Assembly (NCBI GenBank): GCA_019241095.1 | Contig: JAFAXJ010000014.1 | Span: 1-5,600 of the forward strand | Length of the DNA: 5,600 nucleotides | Reading direction: 5' to 3' | From: Verrucomicrobiota bacterium | Lineage (GTDB): Bacteria; Verrucomicrobiota; Verrucomicrobiia; Chthoniobacterales; JAFAMB01 | In this document: one piece after another, positions 1 through 5,141 of the stretch | Layout of the letters: each line of letters starts with the position of its first letter | Numbering within the stretch: position 1 is the stretch's first letter | The notes under the pieces: generated by a model | Seen by the model: the letters and a program-made list of their open reading frames with translations, nothing else | What the model was told of the DNA's origin: nothing | Database searches by the model: none | Position numbers and translations under genes: made by a program

Positions 1-748
1 AATGCATCCACATCGAACCTTTGCAGCCAAATGCCCCGCCAACGAAAGGACAAATTACTCGAACTTTCGCTTCATCCACCCCGAGCACAGCGGCGACATC
101 GCGCTGCTGACCTTGCACCCACTGCGTTGCGTCATAAATTGTGAGCCGGTCTCCATCCCAAGCAGCTGTCGTCGCATGCGGCTCCATGGGGTTATGATGC
201 AGGATCGGTTCGGTATAGGTGACATCGATTTGCACCTCACTCCCAGCTAATGCCGCTTCAATAGACGGAACACCTTCCGCCAGAATTGTTACTACACCAC
301 TTTCACGATCAACTTCACTGGGAATAAAGGGCACAGCTTCCTTCCACCTGATCACAGGTTTCTTCTCTGCGTAAACCACTCTGAGAAGGGACGCAGCGTC
401 TCGCGCCTGCTCGAACGAATTCGCAACCACTAACCCAATTATTTGACCATAGTGATAAATGTTTTCATTCTGCAACGGAGCTATCATCGTCCCTGAATTA
501 GCTCCTTCCTCCCGTCCCAATGGGGAATACAATTTGAGCGGATTAAAGGGCGTGTAGATCGCGACAACTCCTGGACTGGCATTAGCCTCTTCAGTGTCGA
601 TCGATTCAATCTTACCTTTAGCGATCCTGCTCGTAATCAGATATCCATAAGCGAGGTTAGCCGGTTGGTAGTCTCCCGGGTATTTTGCCTGCCCGGTCAC
701 TTTAAGCGGGCCATCGATTCGGTCTTGAGCAGATCCAATCGCAGTCAT
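1..748 (-). CDS. paoC: Molybdopterin-binding subunit of a PaoABC/xanthine dehydrogenase-type aldehyde oxidoreductase (N-terminal part, cut by window edge)
   Basis: I translated the minus strand from the ATG at 748 and it stays open to base 1, giving 249 residues of a subunit normally about 730-760 long; the C-terminus lies outside the window. This is the large catalytic subunit that binds molybdopterin cytosine dinucleotide and oxidises aldehydes or heterocycles. Supporting segments are RIDGPLKVTG at residues 10-19, NLAYGYLITS at 31-40, HHNPMEPHATTAAWDGDRL at about 184-202, YDATQ at 205-209, and VGGAFGCKG at 236-244, which matches the GGGFGxK cofactor loop of the family. The N-terminus closely resembles E. 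coli PaoC (YagR) as I remember it. Its ATG overlaps the stop of the FAD subunit gene (ATGA, 745-748), and AAGGA (755-759) lies six bases upstream, so the start is well supported. No frameshift or stop is seen. It has no signal peptide of its own; by analogy it would be exported with the Tat-tagged small subunit. Confidence 0.93.
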   Translation of the reverse strand, partial: MTAIGSAQDRIDGPLKVTGQAKYPGDYQPANLAYGYLITSRIAKGKIESIDTEEANASPGVVAIYTPFNPLKLYSPLGREEGANSGTMIAPLQNENIYHYGQIIGLVVANSFEQARDAASLLRVVYAEKKPVIRWKEAVPFIPSEVDRESGVVTILAEGVPSIEAALAGSEVQIDVTYTEPILHHNPMEPHATTAAWDGDRLTIYDATQWVQGQQRDVAAVLGVDEAKVRVICPFVGGAFGCKGSMWMH

Positions 749-1041
749 ACTTCATCCTTCAGGCTAATCAGAGCACGCACGATAGTGCGTTGAACTAATT
801 GAATTTTGAATCCGTTGTCCTTGTAAGGAATCGCGCCTTCCGTTGCAAGAGCTGCCGCTTCCATGTAAGAACTGAGATTCGATGGCTTCCCCTCAAGTGC
901 TGCACACACCTTAGGCAACGACCAAGGTTTAGTACCAACTCCACCCACCGCCAAATGCGCTCGCCTTATAATTTCACCGTCCAAATGTAAACCAACCGCA
1001 GCTGAGGTCAGGGCGAACTCGTATGATTCGCGATCCCGCAC
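745..1041 (-). CDS. paoB: C-terminal part of the FAD subunit (CO dehydrogenase flavoprotein C-terminal domain), possible reinitiation product
   Basis: Downstream of the TAA the same frame continues as VKVRDRESYEFALTSAAVGL, then GGVGTKPW, and ends LISLKDEV just before the overlapping start of the molybdopterin subunit. This is the C-terminal domain of the same flavoprotein. If it is made separately, the first possible start is the GTG at 1039-1041, six bases beyond the stop, giving 98 residues. I see no Shine-Dalgarno motif in front of it, so any translation would rely on reinitiation by terminating ribosomes. The reading frame has no further damage, which suggests the interruption is recent, is an error in the data, or that the fragment is still used. 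It is more likely the back half of an interrupted gene than an independent gene. Confidence 0.6.
   Translation of the reverse strand: MRDRESYEFALTSAAVGLHLDGEIIRRAHLAVGGVGTKPWSLPKVCAALEGKPSNLSSYMEAAALATEGAIPYKDNGFKIQLVQRTIVRALISLKDEV
755..759 (-). promoter_or_regulatory. Ribosome binding site of the molybdopterin subunit
   Basis: AAGGA on the minus strand lies six bases before the ATG at 748, within the last codons of the FAD subunit frame. With the ATGA overlap it indicates coupled translation of the two genes. Confidence 0.6.
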
Positions 1042-1047
1042 TTTGAC

Positions 1048-1722
1048 TTAAATAGAATGGCGTGCCGCGGGCGATTGAGGAACTATGATTTCCGTAATCA
1101 GCTCGCCCGGCCTCAAATCATGCTCGCGATCAGGAGTATCGCCAGGAAGCAAATAGAAGTCCGCCAGTTTTATCACGCGCTCACCTTGACGGCCCTGTAG
1201 TCGTAATAAAGAGTCGAGTGCTACAAGAGCGACTGCCAAGTCGCTTGGATGTGTGGCAATGCAAGATTCGCTTGTGCCAAAGATCGCATGCATGCGATTC
1301 TCACCCGGAATCGCTGAGCAACCACTGCCTGGGTCGCGCTTGTTGCATGCGGTACTCACGTCCCGAAAATATCCACATCGTGTCCGCTGCATCAAATTGC
1401 CTCCCATGGTTCCCATGTTTCGCAGTTGCGCCGAAGCACTTTTTAGCAGGGCTTGTGAGATTACAGGATAGTTGGAAATCACCGCAGGATGTTTCGCGAC
1501 ATCACTCATCTTTTCCAGTGCGCCAAGATGCAAACCATCCGCTTGGACTGTAATTCCTTTTAAAGGAATTTGGTTAACATCAAGTACATTGGTCGGTTTC
1601 ATTACCTCTAGCTTCATCAAATCGACCAAGTTAGTTCCACCGGCAATAAACGCGGAGCCGGGACGATACTCCGATGTGGCTTGCTCCACGCTCTTGCAAC
1701 TCGAATAGAGGAAAGGCTGCAT
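1048..1722 (-). CDS. paoB: N-terminal part of the FAD subunit: FAD-binding (PCMH-type) domain with four-cysteine region
   Basis: This is the 224-residue product expected if translation stops at the TAA. It holds the FAD-binding domain of the molybdenum hydroxylase medium subunit, which passes electrons between the Fe-S clusters and FAD. IAGGTNLVDLMK at residues 26-37 is the FAD pyrophosphate loop, and LRNMGTMGGNLMQR at 100-113 is the second conserved FAD-binding stretch. Cysteines at 116, 126, 135 and 154 lie in a segment containing CNKRDPGSGCSAI. This segment is known from PaoB-like proteins, where an extra [4Fe-4S] cluster is bound; ordinary xanthine dehydrogenases lack it. PSDLAVALVALD at 159-170 follows, and the product ends at RPGELITEIIVP and a short tail, about where the domain normally ends. 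Whether this half is stable alone cannot be told from sequence. Confidence 0.75.
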   Translation of the reverse strand: MQPFLYSSCKSVEQATSEYRPGSAFIAGGTNLVDLMKLEVMKPTNVLDVNQIPLKGITVQADGLHLGALEKMSDVAKHPAVISNYPVISQALLKSASAQLRNMGTMGGNLMQRTRCGYFRDVSTACNKRDPGSGCSAIPGENRMHAIFGTSESCIATHPSDLAVALVALDSLLRLQGRQGERVIKLADFYLLPGDTPDREHDLRPGELITEIIVPQSPAARHSI

Positions 1723-2381
1723 TAACTTACGCCTCCTTGCATCTGTGTTTTCGCACTTTTGATTGCTTCGACAATGTTGGTGTAAGCGCCGCACCTGCAA
1801 AGGTTCCCTGACATGAACTCACGAATCTCGTCGTCTGAGTTGGCATGACCTTCCTGGATACAACTGACCGCCGACATGATCTGGCCGGGAGTGCAGTATC
1901 CGCATTGAAATCCGTCACAAGCAATAAAAGCTGCCTGGACCGGATGCAGACGATTGCCCTCAGCCAATCCCTCGATGGTAGTAATCTTTTTCCCCTGGAC
2001 CATGACAGCCAATGTCAAACAAGAAAGGACGCGAACGCCATCGATCTGAACCGTGCATGCGCCACAGGTCCCTTGATCGCATCCCTTTTTTGTTCCAGTC
2101 AGAGAAAGTCTATCTCGCAAAGCGTCAAGGAGCGTTACACGCGGGTCCAACTCGATGCTTTCAGAACGGCCATTCACGGTGAGCGAAACTCTCTGCAGAG
2201 GGTTATCTTTAAGAGGTTCCGTAGCAGGATGTTCATCGTCTGGAACTTCCACAGCACGTCCGAGCGCAGGAGCCGTTATTCCGATCCCGGCAGAGAGAAC
2301 AGCAAGCTGCCCGAAAAACTCTCGCCGGGAAGAGCGCTTCTTCCTGGCTTCACCCCTATCTTCCGAAGGGACTTTTTCCAT
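1722..2381 (-). CDS. paoA: [2Fe-2S] subunit of periplasmic aldehyde oxidoreductase, Tat-exported
   Basis: This is the small electron-transfer subunit of a molybdenum hydroxylase carrying two [2Fe-2S] clusters. Counting from the ATG at 2381 (219 residues), a twin-arginine signal SSRREFF (17-23, RR at 19-20) is followed by a hydrophobic stretch LAVLSAGIGITAPALGRA, so the folded complex should go to the periplasm by the Tat route, as for E. coli PaoABC. The plant-ferredoxin-type cluster uses C101, C106, C109 and C121 (GCDQGTCGACTV then SC). The second cluster uses C160, C163, C195 and C197 (QCGYCTPG then LCRCGAY). The match to E. coli PaoA (229 residues) runs through most of the length. The start is uncertain: an in-frame GTG at 2423 adds 14 basic residues, and neither start has a clear ribosome binding site. 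I prefer the ATG because it puts the RR pair about 19 residues in. It is the first gene of the operon, and its TAA overlaps the FAD subunit ATG. Confidence 0.93.
   Translation of the reverse strand: MEKVPSEDRGEARKKRSSRREFFGQLAVLSAGIGITAPALGRAVEVPDDEHPATEPLKDNPLQRVSLTVNGRSESIELDPRVTLLDALRDRLSLTGTKKGCDQGTCGACTVQIDGVRVLSCLTLAVMVQGKKITTIEGLAEGNRLHPVQAAFIACDGFQCGYCTPGQIMSAVSCIQEGHANSDDEIREFMSGNLCRCGAYTNIVEAIKSAKTQMQGGVS
1732..1738 (-). promoter_or_regulatory. Ribosome binding site deciding the FAD subunit start
   Basis: On the minus strand AAGGAGG lies inside the last codons of the small-subunit gene, nine bases before the ATG at 1722. It fixes that start against the longer in-frame ATG at 1800, which is buried in the small-subunit gene. 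Confidence 0.75.
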
Positions 2382-2470
2382 ATATTTTGCAGTTGCGAAA
2401 CGACTCCGCCGTTTCGACAGCACTCTTGTGCTGCAGTCTAAATGAAGAACAGAATTGCGGAGTGTGCTAC

Positions 2471-2507
2471 GAGAATCATAGAATCACGGATGATGCGAAT
2501 GATTCTC
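2471..2507. repeat. Inverted repeat, 9 bp perfect arms
   Basis: GAGAATCAT (2471-2479) and ATGATTCTC (2499-2507) are exact reverse complements separated by 19 bases. The right arm is part of the Fur-like box, and the left arm carries a second half-site of the same kind. By a rough count an arm pair like this could arise by chance about once in a window this size, so its position between divergent genes is the main argument for it. Confidence 0.55.
2475..2480 (-). promoter_or_regulatory. Candidate -10 element for the oxidoreductase operon
   Basis: The minus strand reads TATGAT, five of six matches to TATAAT, which would place transcription start near 2468 and leave a leader of about 45-90 bases depending on which start codon is used. 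The hexamer 17 bases upstream (ATCATT) is a poor -35, so this promoter would need an activator or is only a chance match. Confidence 0.3.
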
Positions 2508-2508
2508 A
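2494..2508. promoter_or_regulatory. Fur-box-like operator candidate
   Basis: The minus strand reads TGAGAAT-C-ATTCGCA. Against the 7-1-7 Fur model (TGATAAT-N-ATTATCA) this is 11 of 14 matches, and GAGAATCATTCGCA-type sites are familiar from iron-regulated promoters of proteobacteria. It covers the place where the -35 of the TATGAT promoter would lie, a position suited to repression. Regulation by iron would make sense for an Fe-S and molybdenum enzyme facing an Fe-S maintenance gene, but this is inference from one site. Confidence 0.35.
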
Positions 2509-2632
2509 ATCGGGAAAAGGAAAGGGTCCGCAAAGAAGCCTGAAACCTTGCAATGCTTTCCCCCGTCGCCCTTGACTTCCGGATCTTGCAAACGCATGAA
2601 CGAGTAAGCTGCTGACTCCATCTTAAATTTCT

Positions 2633-3484
2633 ATGCTTTTCGATCTAAGTCATCGGGCGAAGTTCCGAATCACCGGCAATGATCGCGTTCGATTTCTGAA
2701 CGGACAACTGACCAATGACATCAATCAGCTTCATCCTGGAAACGCGATCCACGCTTGTGCTTTAACCGCAAAGGGCCGGCTGTGCGCCGATCTATTTGTG
2801 GCTATGACTACTGACGCTTTTTACGTTGATGCCGAATTAACCTTGGCCCCGCAGCTCTTAAACCGCTTGGAGCGATATATTATCGCAGACGAGGTTTCAA
2901 TAGAGCAGGTCGATTTCGGCTTGTTCCATGTTCTCGGGAATGATGCGCCCGAACTGGAGGGCTCACACCATTTTGCCTCCCAGCGTTTTCGAAAAGCCGG
3001 GACAGATTATTGGTTCCCTCCGCAATTGGAATCCAGCGTCCGAGAGCGTTTCAAAAAACCGCCCGTGTCACCTGCAGAAGCAGAGTTCTATCGGATTCAA
3101 TGTGGAATTCCGAAGTGGGGCGCGGAACTCTCTGAAGAGGTAATTCCAGTAGAGGCTGGGCTTGACGCTACAGCAATCAGCTACACGAAAGGATGCTATC
3201 TCGGTCAGGAGGTGATCAGCCGAATCAAAAGTATCGGACACGTTAACCGACATTTGCGGGCATTGCGCGTCCCGGAGGACCTCCGATTCTCACCTGGAGA
3301 TATCCTGATCGGTTCTGATAAGAAGATAGCAGGTTTTATCACGAGCGTCTTGCCCGAAGGCTTCAGTTCAGAGATCGGCGCTCTTGGTTACGTAAGGAGA
3401 GGATTCGACGAGCCCGGTTCGGTTCTGCAGGTACAAAGGGGAAACAATGTTGTCGGATCAGTCACTGTCATTTATCCCAATTGA
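2633..3484 (+). CDS. ygfZ: YgfZ/GcvT-domain folate-binding protein (Fe-S cluster related)
   Basis: A 283-residue cytoplasmic protein of the YgfZ (COG0354) family. These proteins resemble the T-protein of the glycine cleavage system, bind folate and support the making or repair of certain Fe-S enzymes. The family signature K-G-C-Y-x-G-Q-E is present as KGCYLGQE at residues 186-193, with the essential cysteine at 188. The N-terminus (FRITGNDRVRFLNGQLTND, 11-29) and EFYRIQCGIPKWGAEL (151-166) are also typical, as is the C-terminal barrel-like domain from about 205. Length is normal (E. coli YgfZ 326, many others 280-340). The ATG at 2633 is the natural start by family alignment, but there is no Shine-Dalgarno motif in front of it. 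It heads a three-gene run on the plus strand and stands divergent from the Fe-S-containing oxidoreductase, a possible client. Confidence 0.93.
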   Translation: MLFDLSHRAKFRITGNDRVRFLNGQLTNDINQLHPGNAIHACALTAKGRLCADLFVAMTTDAFYVDAELTLAPQLLNRLERYIIADEVSIEQVDFGLFHVLGNDAPELEGSHHFASQRFRKAGTDYWFPPQLESSVRERFKKPPVSPAEAEFYRIQCGIPKWGAELSEEVIPVEAGLDATAISYTKGCYLGQEVISRIKSIGHVNRHLRALRVPEDLRFSPGDILIGSDKKIAGFITSVLPEGFSSEIGALGYVRRGFDEPGSVLQVQRGNNVVGSVTVIYPN

Positions 3485-3490
3485 TGCCTC

Positions 3491-4114
3491 ATGAGAATAT
3501 CGACCGCCGCCATTTGTTTGTTTTTCATTCTGAATGTATGTAAAGCCGATCCGGTGGCCGTTTTCGACGTGCGTTGGGGTAGAGGTGCAGATCTGCAACG
3601 GCGTAGTTTTGCCATCGCATTTTTTGAACGTGAGGCCCCGCAAACGGTAGCGAACTTCAAAAGGTTAGTACAAGACGGTTTCTATCGGAAGACTATTTTT
3701 CATCGCGTTTACCCCAATTACTTAGTGCAAGGAGGTGACCCTCTATCGCGAAGAAAAGACCGTTCTGTCATGGGTACCGGTGGTCCGGGCTACAGTTTGC
3801 AACCCGAAATTCGAAGGCGACATCTCCGCGGATCAGTGGCAATGGGACGATTGCCTGATAACGTGAATCCAAATCGGCTATCAAATGGCAGTCAATTCTA
3901 CATCTGCCTGCAGCCAATACCGGGTCAGGATGGTCTGGATACGGTTTTTGGCGAGGTCATCTCAGGTCTGCAAGTTGTAGACGAAATTAGCCGTCTTCCG
4001 GCGGACAATAATGCCAATCCCCTCGAACGCGTCGAAGTGCAGCGGACCTATCTCATCGACAGATCGCAGCTTGGGCAGCCAATCCGCAAAACGGCATTTC
4101 GTCCCGGAACATGA
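3491..4114 (+). CDS. Exported cyclophilin-type peptidyl-prolyl cis-trans isomerase
   Basis: A 207-residue cyclophilin that would speed cis-trans isomerisation of prolyl bonds during folding outside the cytoplasm. A Sec-type signal peptide covers about residues 1-19 (MRISTAAICLFFILNVCKA); the cysteine at 17 does not sit in a good lipobox. Family motifs follow in order: EAPQTVANFKRLV (48-60), the active-site stretch IFHRVYPNYLVQGGDP (69-84), GSVAMGR (114-120), NGSQFYICL (132-140) and LDTVFGEVISGL (149-160). Compared with human cyclophilin A, the catalytic Arg (R72), Gln (Q80) and Phe (F136) are kept. Phe60 is Tyr (Y76), and the tryptophan and histidine of the drug-binding loop are missing because that loop is shortened, as in many bacterial forms. 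It starts six bases after the ygfZ stop, so it is probably coupled to it. The tail after about 187 is not part of the domain. Confidence 0.92.
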   Translation: MRISTAAICLFFILNVCKADPVAVFDVRWGRGADLQRRSFAIAFFEREAPQTVANFKRLVQDGFYRKTIFHRVYPNYLVQGGDPLSRRKDRSVMGTGGPGYSLQPEIRRRHLRGSVAMGRLPDNVNPNRLSNGSQFYICLQPIPGQDGLDTVFGEVISGLQVVDEISRLPADNNANPLERVEVQRTYLIDRSQLGQPIRKTAFRPGT

Positions 4115-4184
4115 ATTCGATGTTCGCTTCCGCATCGCTGTTATCTTCGGGTTGCCCGTTATGCATAGAAAGTGAGGATAAACC
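4115..4184 (+). other. Short gap between the cyclophilin and YceI-family genes
   Basis: Seventy bases. Two small hairpins can form (CGATG 4118-4122 with CATCG 4133-4137, and CGGG-TTG-CCCG 4148-4158), but neither is followed by a T-run, so I do not call a terminator. No clear promoter is seen. The YceI-family gene may be read from the upstream transcript. Confidence 0.35.
4174..4177 (+). promoter_or_regulatory. Ribosome binding site deciding the GTG start of the YceI-family gene
   Basis: GAGG in AGTGAGGATA ends seven bases before the GTG at 4185. It supports that start and the intact signal peptide that follows. Confidence 0.65.
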
Positions 4185-4775
4185 GTGAAAATCCACTTCC
4201 TTCTTGGGCTTTCTTTGTGCTTTGGATTTCCACTTCTCGCAGCGGATACGATTACTCCACCCGTCCAAGAGGTCACGGTCGATGCTGGAAAGAGCAACGT
4301 CCGATTCGCATTGGGCGCCGTGCTACACACGGTGCATGGACAATTCAAGGTCAAAGGCGGCAGAGTCCGATTGGACGTGGCAACAACCAGGGCAAGCGGT
4401 CAGATCACAGTTGATCTTCAGAGCGGAAATACCGGTGTCCAGGAACGTGATAGACACATGCACAACGAAGTTTTGGAAAGCGCCCGATACCCTGAAGCTG
4501 TATTCTCGCCGGACCGGGTCACAGGCAAGTTTTCATCAGAAGGCGAATTCAATGTCAGTTTGCACGGTGTTTTGCGAGTCCATGGCCAGGATCATGAGAT
4601 TACGGTGCCTACAATAGTGCAGGTTCACGACGGCCGGGTTGTCGCGACGGCAAATTTCGTTGTACCTTACGTAAAATGGGGGATGAAAGATCCCAGCACC
4701 TTTATTCTCCGCGTGAGCGATAATGTTGATGTCTCAGTGAAGCTTGTCGGGAAATTAACCCGCTCATCAGGATAG
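4185..4775 (+). CDS. YceI-family exported protein (lipocalin-like, polyisoprenoid-binding fold)
   Basis: A 196-residue YceI-like protein. Members fold as a lipocalin-like beta barrel, some bind isoprenoid lipids such as quinone precursors, and most are periplasmic; the exact role is often unknown. The start is GTG with a good ribosome binding site. A Sec signal peptide covers about residues 1-20 (MKIHFLLGLSLCFGFPLLAA). The mature part shows the family pattern: an SNVRFALGAVLHTVHGQFK strand pair (37-55), ASGQITVDLQSGNTG (70-84), the signature RDRHMHNEVLESARYPEAVF (88-107), SLHGVLRVHGQDHEITVP (125-142), and KWGMKDPSTFILRVSDNVDV near the end (164-183). Length matches the family (about 190). It lies 70 bases after the cyclophilin gene and is the last gene on this strand here. 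No cytochrome b561 partner, a common neighbour of yceI, is in the window. Confidence 0.92.
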   Translation: MKIHFLLGLSLCFGFPLLAADTITPPVQEVTVDAGKSNVRFALGAVLHTVHGQFKVKGGRVRLDVATTRASGQITVDLQSGNTGVQERDRHMHNEVLESARYPEAVFSPDRVTGKFSSEGEFNVSLHGVLRVHGQDHEITVPTIVQVHDGRVVATANFVVPYVKWGMKDPSTFILRVSDNVDVSVKLVGKLTRSSG

Positions 4776-4812
4776 ATTAATTGCGGGAACTGCGGACTGA
4801 CCACGGTGAAAG

Positions 4813-4841
4813 GCCGCTCATGAGGGCGGCTACCCGCCTTC
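4813..4841. repeat. Nested GC-rich inverted repeats, REP-like hairpin
   Basis: Two mutually exclusive hairpins overlap. One pairs GCCGC (4813-4817) with GCGGC (4826-4830) around the palindrome CTCATGAG. The other pairs GAGGGCGG (4822-4829) with CCGCCTTC (4834-4841) around a CTAC loop: eight pairs including one G-T. Neither strand has a T-run after the stem, so it is not a standard intrinsic terminator. It lies 37 bases after the YceI-family stop between convergent genes, where REP-type elements commonly sit and protect or end transcripts. Confidence 0.45.
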
Positions 4842-5093
4842 CGGATTTACGCGCTACAGACCACTATCTCTTGTGGCCAGCGTGCCAGACATAAAGGCCG
4901 ATTTACATCCGCTGAAAGGCATATACCCGCACACCTGGTCCAGGGCGACGTCAAAGCCTATGAAGTCATTTAGGGTGGTAACACACGCACAGACTGGTTT
5001 AACATCGTCGCATAGCATCGACTCTGAGCAGATTCGTTTAAAACCGCGAACCATCGCCTCAGAGACTGGTCAAAGGGAACGATTTTCTGTTCA

Positions 5094-5110
5094 CCGGGTT
5101 TAAGAACCGG
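5094..5110. repeat. Small inverted repeat downstream of the right-end gene
   Basis: CCGG-G-TT pairs with AACCGG around TAAG, six pairs with one bulged G. It lies about 32 bases beyond the stop of the minus-strand gene. There is no T-run, so its role as a transcript end is only possible. Confidence 0.25.
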
Positions 5111-5141
5111 ATGGTCACCGGAAAGGGCTTGTGGATTGCAT

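Larger units (their letters stand above)
745..1722 (-). pseudogene. paoB: FAD-binding subunit of the aldehyde oxidoreductase, interrupted by one in-frame TAA
   Basis: Read through the TAA at 1048-1050, the frame gives 325 positions, close to the roughly 320 residues of E. coli PaoB (YagS). The start is ATG 1722, whose A is the last base of the small-subunit stop (TAATG). A strong AAGGAGG (1732-1738) lies nine bases upstream. The in-frame ATG at 1800 lies inside the small-subunit gene and is not the start. Both sides of the TAA are in the same frame and read as one family member: ...ARHSI, stop, VKVRDRESYEFAL... Relatives usually read S-x-Y-x-K-V-R here, so the stop replaces a usual tyrosine and TAC or TAT to TAA is one change. 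TAA is a normal stop for the small-subunit gene and the right-end gene, so it is not generally recoded. Possible explanations are a recent nonsense mutation, a sequencing or assembly error, or a genuinely split subunit. The two open parts are listed separately. Confidence 0.8.
2382..2632. promoter_or_regulatory. Divergent intergenic control region between the oxidoreductase operon and ygfZ
   Basis: About 250 bases separate the two divergent start codons (about 210 if the oxidoreductase starts at GTG 2423). Short open frames cross it, but none resembles a protein or has a ribosome binding site. Promoters for both directions are expected here. On the plus strand TTGACT (2572-2577) is a fair -35, but the hexamer 17 bases later (CATGAA) is a poor -10. 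Just before ygfZ, TTAAAT (2623-2628) could serve as a -10 whose transcript would start at or near the ATG, which would explain why no Shine-Dalgarno motif is seen there. Neither is firm. Confidence 0.5.
4776..5141. other. Convergent intergenic region, no gene seen
   Basis: About 366 bases lie between two genes pointing at each other. Open frames of 66-76 codons exist on both strands (4854-5054 minus, 4873-5103 plus), but they lack ribosome binding sites, overlap each other and resemble nothing I recognise. No tRNA fold is seen. The contents I can name are the GC-rich nested hairpins at 4813-4841, a weaker hairpin near 5094-5110, and small direct repeats (AGACTGGT at 4991 and 5063; TCACCGG at 5091 and 5115). 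It could also hold a decayed gene or a small RNA. Confidence 0.5.

Noticed and set aside
1048..1050. TAA read as a sense codon (genetic code change or programmed readthrough)
   Set aside because: TAA properly ends the small-subunit gene and the right-end gene in this window, and the context after the stop (GTC AAA) is not a known readthrough signal.
1218..1708. Several plus-strand open frames opposite the FAD subunit
   Set aside because: They are shadows of the conserved minus-strand coding sequence and have no family resemblance.
1845..2441. Long plus-strand open frame (198 codons) opposite the [2Fe-2S] subunit
   Set aside because: It is antisense to a gene with complete cluster motifs, has low-complexity basic composition and no ribosome binding site, and resembles no protein.
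2387..2575. Plus-strand 62-codon frame in the divergent region
   Set aside because: It runs through the likely promoter and operator sequences, has no ribosome binding site and no recognisable product.
2572..2600. TTGACT with a -10 seventeen bases later as the ygfZ promoter
   Set aside because: The -10 hexamer CATGAA matches only three of six positions, so it is mentioned within the control region but not called.
3491..3550. Lipoprotein signal on the cyclophilin (cysteine 17)
   Set aside because: The residues before the cysteine (LNV) do not fit a lipobox, which needs a small residue directly before it; an ordinary signal peptide ending at CKA fits better.
4118..4158. Intrinsic terminator between the cyclophilin and YceI-family genes
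   Set aside because: The hairpins have stems of only four to five pairs and no T-run follows.
3962..4354. Minus-strand open frame of 130 codons across the cyclophilin/YceI junction
   Set aside because: It overlaps two well-supported plus-strand genes and its translation looks random.
4873..5103. Plus-strand 76-codon frame and the opposite 66-codon frame in the convergent gap
   Set aside because: The plus-strand start is a GTG without a ribosome binding site, the two frames overlap in antisense, and neither is recognisable.
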